From Leptasterias polaris (lineage: Eukaryota; Echinodermata; Asteroidea; Forcipulatida; Asteriidae), in assembly GCA_037783415.1 (NCBI GenBank), contig JAZGTN010000178.1, forward strand, positions 1,054,001-1,118,000: a stretch of 64,000 nt of DNA, given 5' to 3'. The notes below the pieces were generated by a model. That model had not been told where the DNA came from and did no database searches. It worked only from the letters and a program-made list of their open reading frames with translations. Below are positions 55,419-64,000 of the stretch, piece after piece. The position numbers were made by a program, and so were the translations under genes. How positions within the stretch are numbered: position 1 is the first letter of the stretch; every line of letters starts with the position of its first letter.

Positions 55419-55794
55419 TAAAGGCACTGAACATGTTTGGTAATTATCAAAGACCAGTATTGTCACTCGGTGTATCCCAACATATGCATAAAATAACAAA
55501 CCTGTGAAAATTTGGGCTGAATCGGTTCATCGAAGTTGCAAGAAAATAAAGAAAGAAAAAACACCCTTGTTGCACAATTTTGTGTGCTTTCAGATGCTAA
55601 TAAAAGGCTTCATGCATGAAGTCTTTTATTATTTTAGTGAGAAGTTACCTCTTTCTCAAAAACTACGTTACTTCAGAGGGAGTGGTTTCTCACAATGTTT
55701 TCTACTATCAACAGCTCTCCATTGCTGGTTACCAAGTAAGTTTGTTTGCTAATATACATTTTGAGAAATTACCAAACGTGTTCAGTGCCTTTAA
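55419..55794. mobile_element. TTAA-ended palindromic MITE, copy 1
   Basis: Ends are TTAAAGGCACTGAACATG and CGTGTTCAGTGCCTTTAA, near-perfect inverted repeats that include TTAA, suggesting a TTAA target duplication with AGGCACTG termini. The interior has 'tcccaacatatgcataaaat', 'gaaaaaacacccttgttgca' and 'ctcaaaaactacgttacttc'. No protein is encoded. Relatives are at 56070-56610 (old), 56961-57312, 57363-57430 and 57566-57933. Confidence 0.8.
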
Positions 55795-56069
55795 GGCAAA
55801 GTATGCCTTTGGTTTTATGAATCGTTCGATTATATTAATCCTATACAAATGTAGACAGTCATATGCAATAAAACTATCATGTCACAATTCCATTTCATGA
55901 GGTTGTAGCATTTTTCAGATGCCACCAAACATCTAGAGCGGTTTTGTCCAAGCAGGAAGAATAATCCGACATTAGAATACACAATCTGCAGAAGTGTTAC
56001 TCAGATTCAAATTTGGGGGGGATAAAAACTGATATATTTTTTTTCCATAACCATATCACTTCGAAGTTA

Positions 56070-56610
56070 AATGTTTCTCAAAATGCTTTATGCTATCAAA
56101 AGCTGATTAAGTTTATTTCGCCTTTGAGTAATTACCAAATGTATACATTCCCTTTAAGTAACTGTTAGAGCTTAATTTCTTTATATCCAATAGAACTATG
56201 ATCTGCTTTTCTAGTGCTGATGAAATTTTTCTCAGGCTCTTCTTGATTTCTACAACTCCTGGGGTTACGTAAAAGGTGGAAGTTCCACCAATTAAAGGGA
56301 GGTCATACCTTCAGTAAAATTTATGATAATAAAAACTTACTTGGTAAAGAGCACTAGAAAGATGTTTATACTGAAAAACATTGTTAGAAATTACCCCTTT
56401 TAAGTATATCGAAGATATAATTTTTCACAAAGACTGTTAAAACTGAGACAGACTTCAGGCACAAAGCCTTTCTCTGGAATTTATAGGCGCACAATTCTAT
56501 GCAACAAAGGTGTTTTGGGGTGTGTTTTTTCCATTATTTTCTTGCAACTTTAATGACAAATTGAGCCCAAATTTTGGCAGGTTTGTTATTTCTTGCATAC
56601 TGTAGCGGTA
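56070..56610. mobile_element. Strongly diverged relatives of the TTAA MITE
   Basis: Bases 56290-56610 hold 'aaaaacttacttggtaaaga', 'aaggtgttttggggtgtgtt' and 'caaattttggcaggtttgtt', an inverted and decayed version of the MITE. Bases 56070-56160 hold another end fragment. Confidence 0.6.
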
Positions 56611-56960
56611 AATTGCAGAGTTCAAATTATCCCGAGGTCGAATAATATTGTATGTAGATTGGTAGACTGTTCCATGACGTAATGTCTCATTTCAATGACT
56701 GGGAAGTTCTTGGCCTGAGTCCAAGTCACGGACGATGTTGTGTAAGGATTGTTCTAGGCCATGATTGGTCAGCTTGGAATGGTACGTTACTCAATGGGAC
56801 AGGATATTTGCGTTGTACCTATGGGATTAGGTTTTCTATAAAATGGGATGTCTGGGCAAAGATGCGGAGAGAATCACAGGATCGGGGGAATCAAGAAATT
56901 AGAATAGTTGGAAGTCGAGGGGGTATTATAAGAGTGTAATTGTCTGAATGTTTGTAACAA
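56611..56960. other. No recognisable gene
   Basis: A short plus-strand open frame (56682-56939) is present, but its translation has no recognisable motif, and it lies between repeat copies. Confidence 0.35.
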
Positions 56961-57312
56961 TGGATTGATAATTACTCAAAAACTAGCATAAAAACTTACT
57001 TGGTAACGAGCAACGGAGATCTGTTGATAGTATAAAACATTGTGAGAAACGACTCCCTCTGAAGTAACGTAGTTTTTGAGAAAGAGGTAATTTCTCACTA
57101 AAATAATAAAAGACTTCTGGCCAGAAGCCTTTTATTCCCATCTGAAAGCACACTAATTTGTACAACAAGGGTGTTTTTTCTTTCATCATTTTCTTGCAAC
57201 TTCGATGACCAATTGAGCCCAAATTTTCACATGCTTGTTATTTTATGCATATGTTGGGATACACCAAGTGAGAATACTGGTCTTTGACAATTACAAAACG
57301 TGTTCAGTGCCT
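56961..57312. mobile_element. TTAA MITE, copy 3 (inverted orientation)
   Basis: Runs from 'tggattgataattactcaaa' to 'cgtgttcagtgcctgtg'. It is the reverse complement of copies 1 and 5, and it lacks the outer left terminus. Confidence 0.75.
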
Positions 57313-57600
57313 GTGTAAAGTGATCTAAAACAAATAAATAAATATTAATGAACTGTGATGAATTAAAGGCACTGAACACGTTTTGTAATTGTCCAGTATT
57401 CTCACTTGGTGTATCCCAACATATGCATACAAATATGTATATACTTTATTTTCTCTGTTATTATGTACCTTTTAATTACTTAATTGCAGTTTTGCCTGTG
57501 TAAAGTGATCTAAAACAAAAAAGTGATCTAAAACAAATAAATAAATATTAATGAACTGTGATGAATTAAAGGCACTGAACACGTTTTGTAATTGTCAAAG
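57309..57600 (+). repeat. Duplicated MITE end plus flank
   Basis: A segment beginning 'tgtgtaaagtgatctaaaac' and running through 'aatattaatgaactgtgatg' into the MITE end occurs at about 57311-57394 and again at about 57495-57597, about 190 bp apart. The first copy's MITE is only a 68-bp fragment (57363-57430); the second continues into a full MITE. Confidence 0.85.
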
Positions 57601-57933
57601 ACCAGTATTCTCACTTGGTGTATCCCAACATATGCATAAAATAACAAATCTGTGAAAATTTGGGCTCAATTGGTCATTGAAGTTGCAAGAAATGATGAAA
57701 GAAAAAACACCCTTGTTGTACAAATTAGTGTGCTTTCAGATAGGAATAAAGGGCTTCTGGCCAGAAGTCTTATTATTTTAGTGAGAAATTACCTCTTTCT
57801 CAAAAACTACGTTACTTCAGAGGGAGTCGTTTCTCACAATGTTTTATACTATCAACAGCTCTCCGTTGCTCGTTACCAAGTAAGTTTTTATGCTAGTTTT
57901 TGAGTAATTATCAAACGTGTACAGTGCCTTTAA
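57566..57933. mobile_element. TTAA MITE, copy 5 (complete)
   Basis: Bounded by TTAAAGGCACTGAACACG and a matching inverted end 'cagtgcctttaa'. The central 'cttctggccagaag' is a perfect small palindrome. Confidence 0.85.
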
Positions 57934-59149
57934 AGGGTATGTTGACAGGTCAATTAAAAAGCATCTGAAATGCTGGAAATGATTGGCAGAGAGGTTGATG
58001 TTTTTACTATTTTTATGGGAAAAGTCTGCGTTGTACATAATTATGTTCAGTTCTTTGAACAGCTGGTCAGTGACATAACCCGACCTTCTCATTTGGGAGT
58101 GGGGCAAGCGGGGAATTATTAATGTGTCATTTCGTAACCACACTTGGGGGGGGGGGGGGGGCCAAGGGAAAGAGGCAGAGGACAGGGTTCTGAATGGAAT
58201 AAATGGGGGGGGGGCTTTCACCCCCCCCCCCCCCCCCAATTAAATAAATAAATAAAGAAGATAACAAATTTAGGAAAACTTGAAGAATTACCCCTTTTCT
58301 GGACATGCTGCAAAAACTGGATTGAAAATTTAGTGGTGGTACACGTTTTCACTTATGCTAGGTGTACTAGGACTTTTGGACAAGATGGGTGCACCTTTTG
58401 TTTATTTACTTACATTTGACAAACTGCTACTCCGAGAAACCTGGACTTGTTTTTAAATTCATTTTACACCCATATTTTTGTTAATATCTAGACCAGCAAG
58501 CACCTCTTTATGGATAATGTTTATGTAAAAAGTATATAGTCTTTAACATCTAGGGTGAGAATGCGCCCTATTGTGGCATTGGATCAAGAGGATTTGGGGA
58601 TTAAAGTAACAAGAGGGTCTTGAACCAAGACTGGGTATCACTTGGCACTTTTATCAAGTTATTAGTTGTATGTAACATAAAATCAAATCACACAGTCAAC
58701 AGTCAACACCCAAAAGCTGGATACACCTGTAGGACACCACTTCAACCTTCCTAACCACTCCATTTCTGACATGAATTTACAGGGCATTGAGGCACTAGGT
58801 AACTGCAGAGAGACTGTCCGTCTGAGTAGGGAAAAACTTTGGATAAGGCGCATTAAGACCACTCAGCCCCATGGTTTGAATATCCAAGAAGGAAATGACT
58901 AATAACCTTTTGTCTTTGCCTTCTCCTTTTCCCACACAGATATATCCACTTTATTAGTCTGCCCTACATTGTATTAACTAATTATTTACCTCTCTTCTAA
59001 CCTTCCATTTTGTCTTTTGTGTTCCCAACTTCTTGTGGTCAAGCTATCCCCTTCCCTTCATAACCCCCCCCCCCCTTTGTCTTCATAATCCCTGCTTACC
59101 CCCTGCCTTCTCTGAATGCTTTCTGCTTTTCTCCCTCCACTCTCTCTAT
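57934..59149. other. Non-coding stretch with G and C runs
   Basis: No gene recognised. Runs of G (58147-58161, 58206-58215) and C (58221-58237, 59065-59076) are present. Confidence 0.45.
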
Positions 59150-59420
59150 TCATGTATTTCCACTTGACTCTTGCAACTCTTGTCTGCTTGTATGTGTGTT
59201 GTGTGTTGTCATTTAGCCTTCGAGAAAGACTCTGCTAAGGTCGAAACGTCAGGCCACTAACTTATTTTTTGCATAAAATAAAATTGCAAGAAGTAGTTCA
59301 TAGCCTGAAATTCGGACCGTAGCACTAGCAGAGTCTTTCTTGAAGGCTATCTTGAGAACACAACAAAATACTAGAGTACAAACAGAAGCAGTGGAAAAGA
59401 GAGAGGCAAAAGTTATGTAA
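59150..59420. repeat. Dispersed repeat R1, inverted pair (copies c and d)
   Basis: Bases 59150-59254 carry the reverse complement of R1 ('gtcatttagccttcgagaaa', 'gactctgctaaggtcgaaac'). Bases 59304-59420 carry R1 forward ('agcactagcagagtctttct', 'gaacacaacaaaatactaga'). They form an imperfect foldback around a 50-bp centre. Confidence 0.7.
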
Positions 59421-59530
59421 TGAAAAGAATGACATGGGGGGTAGGCCTAGAGGGAAGGAAGTGGTTTAAGCACAATAGATTGGAAACACAAAAGAAAAAA
59501 TCGAAGGTGGGAATGCAAAGAGATAAACAA

Positions 59531-60678
59531 CTAGACATAATTTTTTGTTGGAAACAAAAAAGAGGTGTTCGGTGTGACCTCGTGTTTCAAAGAAATGTTA
59601 TAAACATGTCTGTGTATTAAATATTGATATACTTCTATAGAGTCTTTAGAATGGTGGTTCTAAAGATTTGACCAAACTTTTTGGATGTAACACATCCCAG
59701 CATGAGTACATGCAAAGTTTCCATTTGATCACCAAAGTTGTTCTGTACATATAGATCTTGTAAAACACTACCTTGGTGGTGACATAACATGAAAATCGAT
59801 GACGTCTTGAAAACGTCACTCAACATTATATCCTTGTAGGACCTTCCAAGTCTCATGCAAAATGAAATTCGATTATAGCTTGCTTTGAACTGAAGATATG
59901 TAACAATTGGTCAATATTTCAAAAATTTGTAGTAAAAAAAATGATGACGTCATCAAGTCATCACTCTAGCTTTAAGTAGTCAATATCACTGTCTATCAAC
60001 ATGCCAAGTTTCAACTCAGTCAAACTTGTGGTTTTGTAGATACACAGCTTCAAAAAGTAAACCTTTAATGCGATACCACGTGACACATGATGACGTCATC
60101 AATCTAAAAATTCACACATATGTTGTCTGTATGAAGGTCATTATGTATACCAATTTTGAAACGATTATCATAAACTTCACCACAGACATCTAGTAAAAGT
60201 GTATTTTTAATTGTTTTTAACCTGCCGCTAGAGGGCGCTCTTGACTTTTATGACGTCACTTGTCTTATTTTTTTAAACCAGACTCTTGCTCGACTATAAC
60301 ACCGTTAAAAAAAACTTGTAAAAGTGTGCCACTTTTAAATTACAAGGCACTTCCGGTTTCTTCCTATTTCGACCGGAAGTAGAGGTCATGTGAGGTCACG
60401 CACACGATAAAAAATAAAGACCTATATGACCTAAGTATGATACCGCATAAAACAACCGCCGGTCTCCTAAGTGTGATTTGTTACAGAATTTCAAAGATTA
60501 ATTTATTTTTTTCTAAAAACCTTGTAATTTGACACCTGATGACGTCATCATGACGTAAATGAAACGGTTTCGTCTCCTACTGGTTATCTAACTATGGTAG
60601 AAATTTCAAGTTTATATGAGCTTGGAAAGTGTGCTTTTGTTAGCGGACAAGCGGCGAAGAGAAGAAGAAGAATCGGAA
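59531..60678 (-). mobile_element. Helitron-like non-autonomous element, copy B
   Basis: On the minus strand the 3' end is a hairpin (TTTTTTGTT/AACAAAAAA, 59541-59561), about ten nt, then CTAG (59531-59534). It carries subterminal CCGAACACCTC. Its 5' end lacks the terminal hairpin and runs straight into the 3' end of copy C, a head-to-tail tandem. The body matches copy C along its length and copy A over about 800 bp. No protein is encoded; a 73-codon minus frame occurs in both B and C but has no known motif. Confidence 0.7.
60225..60240 (+). promoter_or_regulatory. CTCF-like motif in copy B
   Basis: Same CCGCTAGAGGGCGCTC as in copies A and C. Confidence 0.4.
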
Positions 60679-61370
60679 CTAGACATAATTTTTTGTTGGA
60701 AACAAAAAAGAGGTGTTCGGTGTGACCTCGTGTTTCAAAGAAATGTTATAAACATGTCTGTGTATTAAATATTGTATACTGCTATAGAGTCTTTAGAATG
60801 GTGGTTCTAAAGATTTGACCAAACTTTTTGGATGTAACACATCCCAGCTTGAGTACATGCAAAGTTTCCATTTGATCACCAAAGTTGTTCTGTACATATA
60901 GATCTTGTAAAACACTACCTTGGTGGTGACATAACATGAACATCGATGACGTCGTGAAAACGTCACTCCACGTTATATCCTTGTAGGACCTTCCAAGTCT
61001 CATGCAAAATGAAATTTGACTATAACTTGCTTTGTACTGAAGATATGTACCAATTGGTCAAAATTTCTAAAATTTGTAAAAAAAAATTGATGACGTCATC
61101 AAGTCGTCACTCTAGCTTTAAGTAGTCAATATAACTGTCTATCAACATGCCAAGTTTCAACTCAGTCAAACTTGTGGTTTTGTAGATACACAGCTTCAAA
61201 AAGTAAACCTTTAATGCGATACCACGTGACACATGATGACGTCATCAATCTAAAAATTCACACATATGTTGTCTGCAAGAAGGTCATTATGTATACCAAT
61301 TTTGAAACGATTATCATAAACTTCGCCACAGACATCTAGTAAAAGTGTATTTTTAATTGTTTTCAACCTG

Positions 61371-61386
61371 CCGCTAGAGGGCGCTC
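61371..61386 (+). promoter_or_regulatory. CTCF-like motif in copy C
   Basis: Same 16-bp sequence as in copies A and B. Confidence 0.4.
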
Positions 61387-61855
61387 TTGACTTTTATGAC
61401 GTCACTTGTCTTATTTTTTTAAACCAGACTCTTGCTCGACTATAACACCGTTAAAAAAAACTTCAAAAAGTGTGCCACTTTTAAATTACAAGGCACTTCC
61501 TGTTTCTTCCTGTTTCGACCGGAAGTAGAGGTCATGTGAGGTCACGCACACGACAAAAAATAAAGACCTATATGTCCTAAGTATGATCCCGCATAAAACA
61601 ACCGCCGGTCTCTTAAGTGTGATTTGTTACAGAATTTCAAAGATTAAATTTTTTAATTTTAAAAACCTTGTAACTTGACACCTGATGACGTCATCATGAC
61701 GTAAATGAAACGGTTTCGTCTCCTAATGGTTATCTAACTATGGTAGAAATTTCAAGTTTATATGAGCTTGGGAAGTGTGCTTTTGTTAGCGGACAAGGGA
61801 CGAAGAGAAGAAGAATCTGAAGAAGTAAAAAAAAAAAAAAACGAACAATAACAAG

Positions 61856-62026
61856 AGGTGTTCGGAGCTACGCTCCGCTCCGAACACCTAAAGAAGTAAA
61901 AAAAAAAAAAAACGAACAATAAGAAGAGGTGTTCGGAGCTACGCTCCGCTCCGAACACCTAAAAAAAAAAAAAAAAAACGAACAATAAGAAGAGGTGTTC
62001 GGAGCTACGCTCCGCTCCGAACACCT
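61856..62026. repeat. Three tandem terminal hairpins
   Basis: Three identical 34-bp hairpins (61856-61889, 61927-61960, 61993-62026) have a 13-bp perfect stem AGGTGTTCGGAGC and an 8-base loop. They are separated by A-runs and 'aacgaacaata(a)'. Confidence 0.95.
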
Positions 62027-62027
62027 A

Positions 62028-62459
62028 ATAAGTGAAACGGGACAGACTAAAAATAACAAAACAAAGTTGCCGAACTAAATTGCTTTAAGCCACACTCATT
62101 GCTCAATGAATGCCCCCCCCCCCACCCTTTCAATCATTAGCGCTCCTGTTGATGAGAAAATTTACATTAAAATTTCATTTTGTTTAAATGGGGATTTTGT
62201 TTTCACTCGACAATTATAATGCCCTATAGGTAGGTTGCAATGACGTAAATCGGCCATCTTTACGGGCAATTTGGAACACACAATCATGCGTTACGCGTGA
62301 GAACTGCGTGCAGCATGCGCAAATTTCACAAAACTCATTGCATGATTGGTTAGTGAATGACGCGGCTGCGTTAATAATTTAAGCGCTTGACAGACGCACC
62401 TGCAAGCCAAAATGCAATTTGCCCGTAAAGATGGCGTCTACTGGGAACTATCGTGAGCT
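62028..62459. mobile_element. Small inverted-repeat element in non-coding flank
   Basis: A 20-bp pair, 'gccatctttacgggcaattt' near 62252-62271 and its near-perfect complement near 62416-62435, bounds about 185 bp, as in a small MITE. The rest is non-coding with a C-run near 62111. Confidence 0.55.
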
Positions 62460-62464
62460 GTGAT

Positions 62465-62775
62465 CAACAGCAATTCGATCTCCCATGCGACGAAACTCAA
62501 AACATTCCGCGCATTCATAGCATCCATATTTCTATACAACAGTGAATTATGGACACTAACCAAGACACTAGAACAGAAAATTGACGCCTTTCACAGGAGG
62601 CTCCTGCGTTCAATCCTCGGCCTTCAGTGGCCCAAAAAGGTGTCAAATAAAGTGCTCTATGAAAAAAACAACGAGAAACCTTGGAGTGTCATAATCGCCA
62701 AAGGACGCCTGAGATGGACAGGCCATCTCCTTAGACTACCTGATGAAACACCAGCCAAGCAAGCGCTTATGGAGA
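62465..62775 (+). pseudogene. Fragment of the RTE-like LINE RT C-terminus
   Basis: Encodes SISHATKLKTFRAFIASIFL, LLRSILGLQWPKKVSNKVLY and GRLRWTGHLLRLPDETPAKQ, nearly identical to the C-terminal part of the LINE at 14.8-16.8 kb. It breaks off at 'atggagagtat', where the L2-type LINE's microsatellite tail begins. Confidence 0.9.
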
Positions 62776-64000
62776 GTATAATAATAATAATAATAATATA
62801 GAACATTTATAACGCGCACAAATCCGCAAAAAACGCTCATGGCGCAAACAGAGCAACATGGTCATAAAAACAAAAGCAACGTACACAAGTACATAATAGT
62901 AACAGGATGCAATCATGATTTACAAATGGAAAAACTGAAATAAGCATTTACATATGATCCCGACCATAAGTGCTTTGCATGAGATGTGTTTTTAACCTGT
63001 TTTTGAATGTCTCAAGTGATGGAGAAGTACGAATATTGTAGGGAATTGCGTTCCATAACCGGGGAGCTGCGACAGAGAAAGCTCTGTCGCCCCCCAGGAC
63101 CTAGATGATTTAGGCACAACCAAGAGTAATTTAGCAGCTGATCGCAAACCAGACCGGGGTGGATTATATAATTCAAGTAGATCAGAGATGTATGGTGGTG
63201 CTTGATCATTGACAGCACGGTAAGTGAGAAGCAACAGCTTAAACTGGATCCTAAGATGAACGGGTAGCCAGTGTAACTCACAAAGGACAGGAGTTATGTG
63301 CATGGACAGTTTGGTGCACGTGACAAGACGAGCAGCCATGTTTTGTCTCAACTGAAGACGATGAACCTGTGATTTTGAAAGTCCGAAAAGAAGGGAATTT
63401 CCTATGTCTAGACGAGAAGTGACATAGGCGTGTACTAATTGTTCAGCAGATTGTGGAGTGAGATATTTACGAATTCTACCCAAGTTTCTGATCTGGTAAG
63501 AAGATGATTTTACAATTGAAGAGATATGTGAGTCCAGAGTCATGGTGTTATCCATGACGACACCAAGATTGCGCACAGATTGAACAGAAGCAATGGTTGA
63601 GTTCCCAATTGTAATATGTGAGGTAGTGATCTTATTGAGTTTCTGTTTAGAGCCAATGAGGATGAACTCAGTCTTGTTATCATTAAGTTTGAGGTAATTA
63701 TTTTTCATCCACTGACGGATTTCTTCAACACATGCTTCAATACGTTTAATACAATAATTGGCGTCTTGTTGTGTTGCATCAAATGACAAATAGATCTGTG
63801 TGTCATCTGCGTAAAGGTGGTATTGAAGTTTATGCTTCTGAATGATGAAACGAACTGGTGATGTGTAAATGACAAACCATTGCGGTCCTAGCACTGACCC
63901 TTGAGGTACAGAGTAGTCAAGTGCAACAGCCTCTGAAGAAGATTGACCAACACGCACACAAGCTGCCAAGAGGCGGTCAAAGAACAACATGGCTGAAAAG
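62776..64000 (-). mobile_element. L2-type LINE, 3' part, runs off the window
   Basis: The minus-strand frame from the window edge (63990) to 62992 encodes a C-terminal RT: SVPQGSVLGPQWFVIYTSPV, catalytic LYADDTQIYLS, RNLGVVMDNTMTLDSHISSI and LRQNMAARLVTCTKL, then ELHWLPVHLRIQFKLLLLTY. This pattern I associate with L2. Near 63100 the frame shifts, and the usual end (63012-63110) is read in another frame. The 3' tail is an (ATA)n microsatellite at 62776-62800, as in L2/CR1 elements. It is inserted in the RTE-like fragment. Confidence 0.85.

Larger units (their letters stand above)
60679..62027 (-). mobile_element. Helitron-like non-autonomous element, copy C
   Basis: The 3' end (minus) has a hairpin at 60689-60709 and CTAG at 60679-60682. 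The 5' end carries three tandem hairpins (see the separate entry). It contains four exact TGACGTCA palindromes (61091, 61237, 61397, 61686) and one CTCF-like motif. It lies directly next to copy B in the same orientation. Confidence 0.7.

Noticed and set aside
59635..61003. 73-codon minus frames repeated in Helitron-like copies B and C
   Set aside because: Present in both only because the copies are homologous; no motif, and absent from copy A.
61758..62059. Ser/Phe-rich minus frames near 61.8-62.0 kb
   Set aside because: Translation of the triple hairpin and its A-runs.

Overview
The window is animal (metazoan) nuclear DNA made almost entirely of transposable elements, their relics and satellite-like repeats. 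I find no convincing ordinary host gene. Reading frames are interrupted by introns with GT..AG borders. The retroelements belong to metazoan clades: CR1/Jockey-like, RTE-like and L2 LINEs, DIRS, Ty3/Gypsy. Other elements are piggyBac, hAT-like and Helitron-like. A palindromic repeat with 'TTAAAGGCACTGAACACG' ends near 55-58 kb resembles an abundant echinoderm repeat as I remember it. A marine invertebrate deuterostome, perhaps an echinoderm, is my best guess, but it is unverified.

Layout. 0.2-2.2 kb: broken hAT-like (ZNF862-type) transposase pieces. 2.2-2.7 kb: two 214-bp repeat units. 3.0-6.7 kb: a satellite of 21 units of 177 bp. 6.8-14.3 kb (minus): a five-exon gene with a SAM-like N-terminus, and upstream of it a frameshifted C2H2-finger, transposase-like gene, probably the two products of one DNA transposon. 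14.8-16.8 kb: an RTE-like LINE reading frame. 17.3-18.76 kb: about six 240-bp units ending in CACTG, abutting a truncated LTR retroelement (18.76-21.41 kb) that sits in a decayed LINE (21.4-25.7 kb), itself split by Helitron-like copy A (23.5-25.35 kb). 28.3-30.1 kb: an intact piggyBac transposase.

30.9-47.2 kb is a nested structure. A DIRS element (minus) is split in its RT/RNase H region by a Ty3/Gypsy element with apparently identical 468-bp LTRs and an AAGG target duplication. Its gag is split by an 8.5-kb LINE insertion (plus), and that outer LINE is split in its endonuclease by a second LINE. The inner LINE has two intact reading frames, and its ORF1 carries a SAP domain, a coiled coil and an SGNH esterase. 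Reading across each removed insert restores the interrupted domain order, so the order of events can be read directly.

47.9-48.6 kb: piggyBac remnant. 49.8-53.0 kb: decayed gene of an unnamed transposase-like family with a possible Tudor-like end. 53.0-53.5 kb: DIRS tyrosine-recombinase fragment. 53.8-54.4 kb: 110-bp minisatellite. 55-58 kb: cluster of palindromic TTAA-type repeats. 59.5-62.0 kb: two tandem Helitron-like copies with CRE palindromes, a CTCF-like motif and a triple terminal hairpin. 62.4 kb to the end: an RTE-like LINE fragment interrupted by an L2-type LINE that runs off the window.
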